The notes below the pieces were generated by a model that made no database searches, was not told the origin of the DNA, and saw nothing but the letters and a program-made list of their open reading frames with translations. Below, one piece after another: positions 25,121-35,382 of a DNA stretch of 64,000 nt; the first letter of the stretch is position 1, and every line of letters begins with the position of its first letter. The DNA lies in contig NCSJ02000115.1 of assembly GCA_002812745.2 (NCBI GenBank), positions 59,605 through 123,604 on the forward strand, written 5' to 3'. The translations under genes and the position numbers were made by a program. Source of the stretch: Scytalidium lignicola (taxonomy: Eukaryota > Ascomycota > Leotiomycetes).

Positions 25121-25801
25121 TCATGAGGACTATCGAGGAGTAAAGTATATTGCAGCGCGATAGGAGGATGTTGAGATGAATATTACACAAGTCAATATCA
25201 AGGCCGTCTTCGGATACAATTGAGTGAATGCACCTCCCGGCAATTAGTCTTGATAGAGACGCGCTGCTGTAGAGTGGTAAGGGGAGAAGACGTGTCGTTC
25301 GTGTATCGGTCGCGTTGAGTGTGAGAAGTGCTTTCGCGGTGGGGAATGCACTCTCATCCAATCAATCGCTGGCGGTTATGTTAAGTTCGCGTCGAGGGTT
25401 CATTTGTTCTAGTTTTCTGCACACGGATGCATGCGAGGCACTGCAATGCATGTATTCATACATAATCCAATATCTGGTCTACAGGAAAAAGAAACTGTTT
25501 GCAGCATGAAACCAGCTTTGCATGGCATTACTCTTCTATCAGTTCAGTATGAGTTGTTGATGTGACGCGTCACGAGTTTCTCGGCACGCGACAAGAAATG
25601 TAGCCTGAAACTTCTTTTGGGGCCTTAGGCCACTATAAAATGTTACCACAAGTGTAGGAGTTGAGTTTCTAAAGCACTCAGAAGCAACTTTCAACAACCT
25701 CTTAAAGTTTAGGATTTCAAAGGGGGGAATCAAACTGGCCTCTTGCTCTCGGAATTGGGAGCTTTTAGAGGGAGCAGACAAAATGTTAACCTGATTTCAA
25801 C
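25121..25801. promoter_or_regulatory. Divergent upstream region with MCB-like cores
   Basis: The shared upstream region of the MBF gene and the LYR-like gene. It contains four ACGCG/CGCGT cores at 25259-25263, 25311-25315, 25388-25392 and 25565-25570. The last is a full MluI cell-cycle box in a palindrome. This suggests MBF autoregulation. Confidence 0.5.
25562..25573. promoter_or_regulatory. Palindromic MCB (GTGACGCGTCAC)
   Basis: A perfect 12-bp palindrome centred on ACGCGT, the consensus MBF site, about 440 bp upstream of the MBF gene start and 230 bp upstream of the divergent gene. Confidence 0.55.
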
Positions 25802-26950
25802 ATGCTAGAACGAAAATATGTACTCCAACGAGTCCCTGACTTCGTTCGCGCTGCTGTCCGACACATATACCGAGACTTCATGCGAGCGACTACCTACCTG
25901 CCAGATCGATTAGCACGAGAGTACATGAGAAATTATATCTCTCGACGCTTCCACAATACGAACCCCCGAGATGTCAACGATATCCGGAGTAGACTTCCGC
26001 GGGCACGACAGATGGCCAGGAAGCTACAACGAGCAAGTGATGGCAACCTAACAGATCTAACAAAGGTTTTGCAATTCGTCTATGGCAGGGCGGGGAAGAG
26101 GCGACGGCAACTGATAAATGAAGTTTTAAAACCGGACGAAGACACTGTTCCGCGTGATGGCATTAGTCTAGAGAAGTTTATTCAGCAACAACCTGCGCAG
26201 CAAGAATCAATCTGGTCACCAAGTCCAAAGCTGCTAGCTCTGATGAAAAGCCAGATAGAGAATCATCCACCAGAGAATCCTCGGCCGAAACTCAAGAGTA
26301 CCGGGCTGAAGTTGACATACGAGAATTCCTGGGGTCGGCCGTTACCCAAAAGGCTTGAACAGAACCTGCAGCATAAATTCTGGAAAGACGCTTTTGATCG
26401 TCTGCTCCCTCCTTTGCCTGCTGATGAATGGGACCGCCTTCGCGATTTTGCTGTTGGAAAGGTTCCCATTGAGCCCTTCCCCCAACGACGCTTGCGGCCG
26501 TTCGAGCGACCCAGGACTTCCCGGGAGCCCACAACAAACGAGGAATTTATGTTGAGAGGTCTCGCGCTTTATCCAGCGCGGTTCTATGAGAAGAATGATG
26601 CACTTTTTGATTTCAAGCGGGGACAGTTCAGTCAAAAAACTCATACCGTCCGCTGGAACCCGCTTCCTGATGAGGTGAATGAAAATCTTGTGGATAGGAT
26701 GAATCGAAGGGAGAATCAGAGAGCCTTGAGGAGGGTTTATGCAAGCGTTTGGAGCTTATGTCCAAAAATGTTACAAGACCCGATCAATAAGAAATGGTCC
26801 GTTGAATGGGGAGGCGGGAGGAGCGCAGCTGCCAAGGGACAAGTGACAGTCCCTGCGATAAGAGATATGGAGCTGTTCGAAGGAATCAGGAGACCTAATC
26901 CTCCCCGAGACATAGAGTCTACCAGAAACAACCAACACAGTCAGATATAG
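25802..26950 (+). CDS. LYR-motif-like protein, probably mitochondrial
   Basis: A single-exon gene of 382 aa. The N-terminus resembles the complex-I LYR family: IYRDFMR at residues 22-28, then a Pro and an Arg-rich helix (LAREYMRNYISRRFH). LYR proteins are small mitochondrial adaptors for Fe-S delivery or respiratory-complex assembly. This protein is much longer than a classical LYR protein (~100 aa); the remaining ~270 residues are basic, with repeated W/P/R-rich segments I do not recognise. A role in mitochondrial ribosome or complex assembly is possible but unproven. No transmembrane helix is seen. It is divergent from the MBF gene. Confidence 0.7.
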   Translation: MLERKYVLQRVPDFVRAAVRHIYRDFMRATTYLPDRLAREYMRNYISRRFHNTNPRDVNDIRSRLPRARQMARKLQRASDGNLTDLTKVLQFVYGRAGKRRRQLINEVLKPDEDTVPRDGISLEKFIQQQPAQQESIWSPSPKLLALMKSQIENHPPENPRPKLKSTGLKLTYENSWGRPLPKRLEQNLQHKFWKDAFDRLLPPLPADEWDRLRDFAVGKVPIEPFPQRRLRPFERPRTSREPTTNEEFMLRGLALYPARFYEKNDALFDFKRGQFSQKTHTVRWNPLPDEVNENLVDRMNRRENQRALRRVYASVWSLCPKMLQDPINKKWSVEWGGGRSAAAKGQVTVPAIRDMELFEGIRRPNPPRDIESTRNNQHSQI

Positions 26951-27938
26951 CTATCTAATTAATACATTCCACTCATTACAGATAGTTCATCCTAGCTTTC
27001 TCTTCATGATAAGTAAAAAGATGTCATATGTATCCATATCACTTCCTCAACTTCTTCACAACTTATGAGTTATCAGCGCTGTTATCCTCATTTCACCTGT
27101 AGACTTGCTTAGATAGACATCCCACATGCCTGATCTTCCTGCCCCTCTCGAGGTTGCAATGTTGACAACAGTATGAGTTAATCCTTTATAAATCTTCCAT
27201 CTCGTATGAGGATTTGAAGCCAATTGCTCTAGTTTGCTCATAGGCTAATCATGAAAGAAGACATAGGCAGCCTAAGGCAGAGGACGAGTGGGAAAACCCT
27301 TGTAATGCAGTGAAAATGTAAACTATTAGTGGATTTCGACTCATGAATATCTGCATTAATAATTCTAGCTCTCTAGCGTCAGGGAGACTTAGTCAACTTA
27401 TACTAATATGTCTCAAGGATAAGATTCGTCGTTCCATATATATTTTTGTGTATATAAATGAGCCGAAGATCAAGTGCATTTACTCTGTACCTTAGGTGTA
27501 ACTCTCAGAATAAGCACTGTTTCCATGGACGCATTGGCAGCTTGAGAATTACAAGTCCCGCGATAAGGAATAAGATTCGTTGGTCAAACATACATGATTG
27601 CATATCAAATATATATAGTTGAAATGTCATTTTTTTTATCATTGTGAACCGTATATCGCAACTAGTTTCCTAGTACGGAGGTAAGGACGCCGCAAACACA
27701 AACCCCGCCATGCCCCGCCAAAGGCGGTGAAATTGTGCCTCTCCCTTGAAGAAGCTCTTTGCCACGACTTAACTCCACCGCCGCCCTCCGGTTGACAAGA
27801 TGATGTGGAGCATAGTGGCAAGTTGACTTGGAAATTTTACTTTGCTCCAAACATATATTTTTAAAAAATATTTGCATTCCTTTTATTCGAGGTCATATCA
27901 ACCAGTTTCTTCAAGTTTTACTACAACTGAAATAAAAG
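26951..27938. other. Intergenic, LYR-like gene / GNAT gene
   Basis: Mostly AT-rich. A 61-codon minus-strand ORF at 27241-27056 has no recognisable domain and is not called. Two tandem CCCCGCC motifs at 27707-27722 lie upstream of the acetyltransferase gene. Confidence 0.45.
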
Positions 27939-28559
27939 ATGCCTGTTAAGGAAGGCGTTGTCGTCCGTCATGCATATAGGGAAGGTAAGTTCTAAGTTTT
28001 TAAATTTCGAGATATTACTTCAAGCATCATAATTGACCGGAGAGCAGATGTACCAGTCATCCTTGAACTCATCCAGGAACTGGCAGACTATGAGAAAGAA
28101 GGCAATGCTGTAGAGGCAACCATCGAGACCCTTTCTAATACAATAGCCTTTGCACCGAATCCTAATAGTGCTTCTTCGTCCTCTGGAGACGATGCTGCAA
28201 TATCCCCAACTCGTCCCGCACGTTGCCTCTTAATATCCTCGCCAGAAGGCAAAGTTGTCGGTATGGCCCTCTATTTCTACAACTACAGCACCTGGCGTGC
28301 CAAGCATGGGATCTATCTTGAGGACCTTTATGTGCGGCAGTCAGAGCGCGGCAATGGCTATGGTCAACGATTATTGGGGGAATTAGCAAAAGAAGTTCTT
28401 GCCACGAACGGTGGGCGATTGGAGTGGTGGGTGTTGAAGTGGAACACGCCCAGCATTCAGTTTTATGAAAGAATTGGCGCAAAGGCCATGACTGAGTGGC
28501 AGACAATGAGGGTTGATGGAGAAGCATTGGTTGAGCTTTCTAAGCGTGCAGATGCTTAG
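27939..28559 (+). CDS. GNAT N-acetyltransferase (diamine/thialysine acetyltransferase-like)
   Basis: Exons are 27939-27984 and 28048-28559, giving 185 aa. The acetyl-CoA binding motif A is clear: LEDLYVRQSERGNGYGQRLL, with the R/Q-x-x-G-x-G/A signature at residues 116-121. LEWWVLKWNTPSIQFYERIGA follows, the GNAT motif B region with Asn and Tyr. The order ELADYEKE ... GIYLEDLYVR resembles spermidine/spermine- and thialysine N-acetyltransferases, so a polyamine or related amine substrate is likely. A Ser/Asp-rich insertion at ~55-72 is an unusual loop. The tiny 46-nt first exon is fixed by the phase-1 GTAAGT donor. Confidence 0.86.
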
Positions 28560-29604
28560 AGAATGCTGGTATGATATAAATAGTAAACATAGAGAGATAT
28601 TATATCCTTGATCTGCATGGCTATCATAGTCAGATATCCAATATCCCGATGCATTTCTACTCTAAATTATGTATAGAATTAAGGACAATGATATTAAGGG
28701 ACATGTTGCTAATCTAGCTGCTGACTGAGAATTCTAGCAGCTCCATCCAGGATTCATTTGGTGGTAACTTCGTATTGATTCAGGTATATTAGATTAGTTT
28801 TCCAAGCCAGTTACTTCCAGGAATGTATCCATAAATTCTCTATCCAATAATAATAATAGTAATGTGGGATTGAGCCTACACCCAGTTTAATCCCCACGGA
28901 ATTTATAGTTATCTAGAATCATACTACTTCAGTCAAGGCATCCAATCACGACTCATCTTGCAACTGATTCCAGTCTCGGCGACCATTTTCTCCCACATAC
29001 CAATAGTTATCAATAGTTAATATGCGCGGATAATTAGGGCTCGGTAACATGATTCCGGATGTATTCGTTTTTCCAATGCAGATCACTGAGTTCAACCAAT
29101 GGGTAAAATCCGAATACATGACCAATACCTATTTGATACTTCTGAAAGCACTTTAACCATTTTCCTTAATATTTTAGAGTCTTAAGATTTAGAAGGTTTC
29201 GTATAACTAATGTAATCCAATTTCCTGTCATCTAGTGGCGGTCAGTCGCCTAATAAGCTTCCCCGTGGGGTAAGACGCGGGGAGAGAAGTCTAGTCCGCA
29301 AATAAATTACCAGTCTTTCCACATGTATCCTCCTTGTACCCCAAAGCATCTTGTATAACCGAGAAATACATGCTCTCACGCATGTTTGCAGCGTCTGGAT
29401 CCATTCGGCCTTATTCGCGCGCAAGTTAACGCAGGGGAGATGATACAATTATGGTCTCGACCTGCCCAGGTCAAGAAGATCAGGGAAACTCTTAGTGGGG
29501 CAGCGCCCATATGCCTTATAAAGGTCTCTTTATCCTAAGTATGTTTGGTTTCTAGTTTTCTTTTACATTTTTTATATATCTTCTACTTAAAATCATCTCT
29601 CCAA
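28560..29604. other. Intergenic upstream of FAD monooxygenase
   Basis: No gene is seen. GTGGGG (29265-29270) and GCGGGG (29277-29282) fit the CreA/Mig1 consensus SYGGRG. A TATAAAG box lies at 29517-29523, about 85 bp before the chosen start. Confidence 0.5.
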
Positions 29605-30970
29605 ATGGCACAAAAGTTGGATGAACGCAAAGAACGAGCCCCTGACAGCGGAATCCGCGTCATTATTGTAGGGGCGGGCTTTGCTGGCCTCACAGCAGCA
29701 ATTGAATGCCACTGGAAGGGCCACTCGGTGCTTTTACTAGAATCATTTCCAGAGCTCAAGATTCTTGGAGATATCATCAGTTTTGCTCCAAATTCCGGTC
29801 GAATTTTTCAACGCTGGCCCGGAATAGATGCCAAGCTTGATCCTATTATCCACAAGTCAGACGGGTTAGAGTATAGAACATATCTTGGCGAGTCATTTTA
29901 TAGACAGTATTGGGATAAAGAGGAGAAGGCTTATGGCAAGGCATATAACGGCCATAGAGGAGAGATTCACGAGATCGTCTACCAGCACGCCTTGGACCTC
30001 GGAATCGACATTCGCCTAGGTCACAAAGTCGAGGATTATTTTGAGACTGATACCGAAGCTGGTGTAATCGCAAATGGTGAGAGATTTACAGGGGATGTTG
30101 TCCTTGCTGCCGATGGAGTCCGTTCAAAGGGAAGGACTATCGTCTTAGGATATGAGGATAAGCCCAAGTCGTCAGGCTATGCTGTGTATAGAGCCTGGTT
30201 CCCTTCTGATGAGCTGGCAAAGGATCCTGATACAGCTTGGCTGGTGAATAATGGAGACAAGCATTGCTGCTGGCTTGGAAAAGACATCCATTTTATTGCT
30301 GCCTCGATTAAGAATGGCGAGGATTTTTCATGGGTGTGTACTCATAAGGTAAGTTTTTATCAGGTCATACTACTCCTAAAAGCTATGAATCTAGCTAACG
30401 ATCCACGACCCGCAGGACATTGCTGATGTCGAGGAGAGTTGGATGGCATATGCACCTGTGGAAGATGCAGAAAAAGTATTGGAGGGATGGGACCCCATAG
30501 TTCTGAAGATTGTAAAAGCTACTCCCTCCTTAGTTGACTGGAAATTGGTTTATCGAGATCCACTACCCACTTGGATATCACCGAAGCATAGAATTGCGTT
30601 AATTGGAGATGCGGCTCATCCCTTCCTCCCTACTTCCATACAAGGTGCCAGCCAGTCTATGGAGGATGGAGTTACAATAGCAGTATGCTTACAGAAGGGT
30701 GGCAAAAAGAATGTCCAGGAGGCAGTTGAAGCATTCCAGGCATTACGATATGACCGTGTTCGGAGAGCACAGAAGACAGGAGAAACAACTCGAGACAAGT
30801 GGCATAGTGCCGAGGCAGAATCTGTGAAAAAAGATCCCGAGAGCATGAAGCTCGTTCGTGAGCCTTGGTTACTAGATCATGACGCTGAGATGTATGCTGA
30901 AGAGAACTATGACTCAACGGTGGAGCTTCTCAGAGACTCTGCAATTTCCACGGCACGACCTCAGCTATAG
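29605..30970 (+). CDS. FAD-dependent aromatic-ring monooxygenase (salicylate hydroxylase-like)
   Basis: A flavoprotein monooxygenase of the group A (UbiH/salicylate hydroxylase) family, expected to hydroxylate an aromatic ring with NAD(P)H and O2. Exons are 29605-30348 and 30416-30970, giving 432 aa. The N-terminal dinucleotide motif GAGFAG is at 23-28, the mid-protein DG motif is VLAADGVRS and the second FAD motif GDAAHPF is at 312-318. The start at 29605 is preferred to 29545 because a TATA box at 29517 would place the cap site near 29545. The next gene downstream on the same strand is a P450, and both have CreA-like motifs upstream, so a small catabolic or secondary-metabolite pair is plausible. 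Confidence 0.88.
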
Positions 30971-31565
30971 GATAGTCATAATTAGAAATTTTCAAAATGT
31001 TCTCGTGAATCAGCTTCCTGCATCCTGTGAGGTTGCAATGATTCATTAAATCACTTCACAATAACTTCAGACCCCGACATTCGGTGTATTCCTTCAATTT
31101 ATCTGCCGATCGCAACTGCCGTGGAAAATCCACAGCCGGCCTCAAAATGGAACAATTGCACTCCATATGATCTTGAGGCTATAAGCTACCAATGCTGGTT
31201 CTACAGTTGGCGAAGTCGTAGTGCATCTCAGCTCCCGGAAAAGGCCCATGGCCAAATCATCGCATGGAGAAGCCCCAGATGCCCCGCCACTTGCCCCGCG
31301 GTGTTGTCGGACGTTATCATGGGGCCTGGTATAGTGTAGATAAAGCCCCGCTATTATTCAACAGCAACTCATTACTATTGCCCCCTAGTAAAACCCTAAA
31401 GGAAAAGGTACCAGGGTACTAGCTATTTACTATAACTATGTAATCATACACTAGTTGCTAGGACCGAGTTTTAAACTCTTTCTTTTTCTGATTTACATTC
31501 CCTCCATTTTTCTTGCGTTTCCATTCCCAAGAGAGCTGTTTAGACCGGCTATCTCTATTTCTACT
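30971..31565. promoter_or_regulatory. P450 upstream region with clustered CreA-like motifs
   Basis: It holds CCCCAG (31273-31278) and CCCCGC (31282-31287, 31294-31299, 31346-31351), all reverse complements of the CreA/Mig1 consensus SYGGRG. A 73-codon ORF here is not supported as a gene. Confidence 0.45.
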
Positions 31566-33176
31566 ATGGCGTCCCCTCTTATCTCTGCGCTCTTCTCTTT
31601 ACTTGTATCATGGTATTCGTTAGCACTTCTGGTAGTCCTGCCACTAGGCATCCTAGTATCTGATATTTGGACATGGTGGCATATGCCTCCAGGACCAATT
31701 CCTCTTCCATTTGTTGGAAACAAGTTCCAAATGCCAGTGTCGAAACCATGGGTAAAGTTCCAAGAATGGTCCAAAATTTACGGCCCCATTTTCACAGTGT
31801 GGTCTGGTCGTCGTCCAACTTTGGTGATTTCAGACCCGAATGTTGCCGTTGACTTGATGGAGAAACGAAGTCAGAAATATTCTTCCAGACCGAGACTTGT
31901 TGTGATGGGAGAGATTTACGGAACGCCTTCAGTTCTTGTTCAGCCATATGGAAAGGAATGGTCTTTAAGACGGAAATTACTTCACCGAGCTCTAACTCCA
32001 GCCGCATTACGAACCTACAAGGCACGACAGGAAGCTGAGGGAGTTCGTCTGGTAAATCAGGTCATGCAAGACCCTAGGAACTGGGAGATGGCGTTCGAGA
32101 GGTTCACAGCTAGTGTAGTCTTTTCCGTTGCATATGGCCATCGAATCGATTCACTAGATTCTAAAATAATTAGAAAGCGGCTGGACCTCATGCAGTTTAT
32201 GGCATCCCTGAATGTCCCAGGAGCTTACATGGCAGAATCTTTCCCTATTTTGAAATACATTCCAAATATCCTAGCCCCATGGAAGAAGAAAGTTGAAGAC
32301 CATGGTAGAGAAGAAGGTCTTGCAAATCTGGAACTCTTTGAAGGGCTAGAAGAGGAGGTTGCGGGAGAGAAAGCTGGAGCTCGCCAACTCCCCGAATCGC
32401 TTGCTAAGATGCTAGTTGAACTTGGAGAGAAGGAACCGATTCCACTGGACAAAACAGACTTATCGTTTGTCCCTGCAGGTCTTTTCGGTGCGGGCTCCGA
32501 TACTACTGCTTCTACGATGTGTTCAGCAGTGTTGGCTTTTGTCACACATCCTCAAGCCCTCAAAACTGCACAGGCAGAAATGGATTCAGTAATTGGACGC
32601 GACAGAATGCCAACTTTCGCAGACGAGGAAAACCTTCCTTACATTCGAGCACTTGTAAAGGAAGTGCTTCGATGGAGACCAGTTGCCGTATTGGGAGGAA
32701 CTCCACATGCAACATCTGAAGACGATGTGTATCAAGGATGGAAGATCCCAAAAGGAACTACAATTCTGGGGAATTCCTGGGCCATCAACCTAAATGAAGA
32801 GTACTATCCAGATCCCCAAAATTTCAATCCTGCTCGATTCCTGGACGATTCGGACGCTCGAGTAGCGCGTAACCTTAAGGGGAAACCACATCCTGCAAAA
32901 CTCGGCCACTCTTCATTCGGTTGGGGACGTAGAATCTGTCCAGGGGCCGATATTGCCAGCAATTCCTTATTTATTGCCCTAGCATCACTGATCTGGGCAC
33001 TGGACTTCATTCCAACTACAACTTATGACACCTTTGACTATACTGAGGGCTTCAATATTCGACCCAGGCCATTCCAATGCAAGATCCAAATTAGAAGTGA
33101 GCAGCATAAGAAGGCACTCGAGAGGCAATTAAATGCTGCGAATGTGGAAATGGAGAAATTCCCAGCTTATGAATGA
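31566..33176 (+). CDS. Cytochrome P450 monooxygenase
   Basis: An ER-anchored heme monooxygenase, 536 aa, single exon. The N-terminus has a hydrophobic anchor (residues ~5-35) followed by a proline-rich hinge (MPPGPIPLPFVG). The I-helix oxygen-activation motif AGSDTT, the K-helix ExxR (EVLR), a PxRF-type segment (NPARF) and the heme loop FGWGRRICPG with Cys ~458 are all intact. The sequence resembles microsomal CYPs of the O-methylsterigmatocystin oxidoreductase-like group, but family assignment needs an alignment. An in-frame ATG at 31455 would add 37 residues; the later start gives the canonical anchor. It is adjacent and co-oriented with the FAD monooxygenase, suggesting sequential oxidation of a shared substrate. 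Confidence 0.92.
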   Translation: MASPLISALFSLLVSWYSLALLVVLPLGILVSDIWTWWHMPPGPIPLPFVGNKFQMPVSKPWVKFQEWSKIYGPIFTVWSGRRPTLVISDPNVAVDLMEKRSQKYSSRPRLVVMGEIYGTPSVLVQPYGKEWSLRRKLLHRALTPAALRTYKARQEAEGVRLVNQVMQDPRNWEMAFERFTASVVFSVAYGHRIDSLDSKIIRKRLDLMQFMASLNVPGAYMAESFPILKYIPNILAPWKKKVEDHGREEGLANLELFEGLEEEVAGEKAGARQLPESLAKMLVELGEKEPIPLDKTDLSFVPAGLFGAGSDTTASTMCSAVLAFVTHPQALKTAQAEMDSVIGRDRMPTFADEENLPYIRALVKEVLRWRPVAVLGGTPHATSEDDVYQGWKIPKGTTILGNSWAINLNEEYYPDPQNFNPARFLDDSDARVARNLKGKPHPAKLGHSSFGWGRRICPGADIASNSLFIALASLIWALDFIPTTTYDTFDYTEGFNIRPRPFQCKIQIRSEQHKKALERQLNAANVEMEKFPAYE

Positions 33177-33678
33177 GATAAACAAGTATCAAAAGCATGG
33201 TATATACCCGGCATCTACATGTGAGACAGGATAGCCAATATGAAACAGATAACTAGATAATACATGCATTAGATTAGTTGTATTACCATTGTGATATAAC
33301 TTAGGTATGCTACCAGTTTTGAAAAACGCTGCAAGTTGATATTTGTCTACCCAATCACACCTCCTAATTCAGTTAAATGTAGATATGATAGTATCCATTT
33401 TTGAAGCCTTTGAAGCCTGACTGTCATATAATTTGATTAATTTCAGCTGTTGTTCTAGCTTACTCTACAGTATCTTGCTGTATTAGTTCTCTAACAGAAA
33501 GATAAAGTGAAGGAATTTACTATGCGCAAAATTTTAGAACGCCTTTTGTTCTGCAGAATGACGGCTGAGTTTCAAACTTTACCATTTTTGGGGGACTTAT
33601 GGCCGCCTGATGTCACCATACATTAAGCTATACAGTATAGATCGTGCCTGTATTTCAATAGATCCCAATCAGCATCTC
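33177..33678. other. Intergenic, convergent 3' flanks
   Basis: AT-rich, with no coding signal. A short doubled TTGAAGCC unit occurs near 33400. Confidence 0.45.
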
Positions 33679-34306
33679 TTATTCGCCTTTTAACTTATTC
33701 GGTATTTCCTCTAAGTCATCGGCTGAATCAATCTCAATCACCCTCGATACCTCAGCGGTATTTCGCATCAATTCCTTCGCTCCGGCGTATAACATCCGGA
33801 ACTCGGCATTGCAAGTCACTGGGAGATAATATAGCAGTACATATGGAACTGACATACGTCCAGAAGGCTGTTATACCATGTGCGTCAGCTTAACTAGATC
33901 CCCTCTTTAAGTGAAAGTCATTCCCAATTAAGTGAACGAGAAATGCGCACCAGTGTCAATGGGTAGCTCAAGAGAACAAATCTTGGGGAATTATCAGGCA
34001 GATCTTCTCCTATCTCTTGCAAGTCTTTGTAGACGACCTTATCATCATCCTGCTTGATTTCCAAGGTGTTTTTGTTGATATAGTCTGTAGGGGCGATCAG
34101 ATAACCTATAGCTAATCCCACAAAAAATTTGCAGTGAGACGAACATACAAATCACAGCTTGTGGATCATGAGCTCTTGAGGTCCCAAGGCGAAACTTGCG
34201 AAGGTGATCTTTGGTTTCTTGGGAGAAGGTGTACAATCTGGATTCTGAAGCCTGTGAAAGTTAGCTAGATGTATCCCCCGTGTAACACAAAGATGGAAAC
34301 TACCAT
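33679..34306 (-). CDS. AIM7: Glia maturation factor-like ADF/cofilin-family protein
   Basis: GMF-type ADF-H protein that binds the Arp2/3 complex and promotes debranching of actin networks. I assembled it from four minus-strand exons: 34306-34304 (the ATG alone), 34251-34149, 34084-33951 and 33867-33679, giving 142 aa, the family length. The reading is continuous and family-like: RLYTFSQETKDHLRKFRLGT, then YYINKNTLEIKQDDD, DLPDNSPRFVLLSYPLTL, and LLYYLPVTCNAEFRMLYAG. It ends in an acidic stretch. All introns are GT-AG; intron 1 carries a CTAAC branch site. No in-frame Met exists in exon 2, so the split start is required. It lies convergent to the P450. Confidence 0.88.
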
Positions 34307-34878
34307 GTTGCACGTTTAATCAAATCCAAATTTGCCTTTGGATCCCTTTTATAGGGTGAGGTTGGGTTGCAGCCTCGTCGTGTGACGACTTCAGTTTACA
34401 AGGAAGGTGGGGTGGGACGACATTTTGATACCTTCGCGGGGTAGCTTATCAGTCACGTGTAGATACCCCTGACCCCTATTTCGTCAGATATTGTGTTTCT
34501 GCGGACTTTATTACTAGCATACTATCATTCTGGAAGACACTATTTACCTGTCAAAATTGGGATTGCATCAGCAGTAACATACCTCCGTACAGCTTGATAC
34601 TTGCTTCTACGTATTGCTTTTTTTCTGGGCTACTTTTGATTACACAAGCCAATTTATTAGTTTACTATTACAATAGCTGCTCAAAGGAGACATCAAGTCT
34701 GCTCCTATTTATGTATGTAATAGTGGAATCACTACCATTGTTCGAACTAGATTCACCTCTAAGGATTACGCTCACATCTTACATCCAGATATTCTGTATA
34801 TAGTCCTACCAAATATTTACATACGCAATAAAAGGAGTAAACCTTGCAGCGCAGATGACTGATATTGACGTTTAATAA
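34307..34878. other. Intergenic upstream of the GMF gene
   Basis: No gene. A GTCACGTG E-box is at 34453 and a CGTCGTGTGACG inverted repeat near 34377; otherwise AT-rich. Confidence 0.45.
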
Positions 34879-35382
34879 TCAAGCAAGTTTGAAAACCAAC
34901 TTCTTGCCGTGCGCTTTCCCATCCTTTAACATCTCTAATCCACTCTGCAATCCCTCCAAGCCTCCATCAACCACTTCCCACGGATGCCCACTCATCCACC
35001 CGCCTCTCTGTAATCCTTGCGCAAAAGAATGCATAAATATCTCCCCAAATAACCGTGCTCCAGGTGGCTCTCTTAGTACCCCATGAACGCCCCCGACCAT
35101 GGTCAACGTCGTCGAAATACCCGATTCCTGTGGAAAGTCGTCTGGGAGGGGGAGGACGTGGGCCAGTCGACCACCTAGATGAAGCAGACGTGCACAAAGC
35201 GCAGAGGTGCCATTTTCGGAAATTGCATCGAGAGCGTGGGTTGGTACAATTCCAGAAGCTGTTAGAGCAGAAGATAGGGATTGCTCGCCCTCCCGGTAAT
35301 CCAGTGCTAAATCGCCTTTAGAGACATCAATGATCGACTTTACAAGCGGGAGTGGAACCGGCGATTGCAATGACAGGATGGA
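34879..35382 (-). pseudogene. 3' remnant of a zinc-type (ToxD-like) alcohol dehydrogenase/quinone reductase
   Basis: Reads leftward and matches only the C-terminal ~155 residues of MDR-superfamily oxidoreductases: DYREGEQ, THALDAISENGTS, LHLGGRLAHVLP, TMVGGVHG and the typical ending LEMLKDGKAHGKKLVFKL. The N-terminal GroES-like catalytic half and the NAD(P)-binding GxxGxxG are absent. Upstream of about 35345 the sequence becomes the truncated SDR on the other strand. A short ORF with a Met start exists (35421-34879), but the first ~28 residues look like read-through of SDR sequence in antisense. I infer a non-functional fragment. Confidence 0.7.

Noticed and set aside
27056..27241. 61-codon minus-strand ORF
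   Set aside because: No homology recognised, no splice partners and no promoter feature.
29605..33176. Full secondary-metabolite gene cluster
   Set aside because: No PKS, NRPS, terpene cyclase or DMATS gene is present near the FAD monooxygenase and P450; two tailoring-type enzymes alone do not define a cluster.
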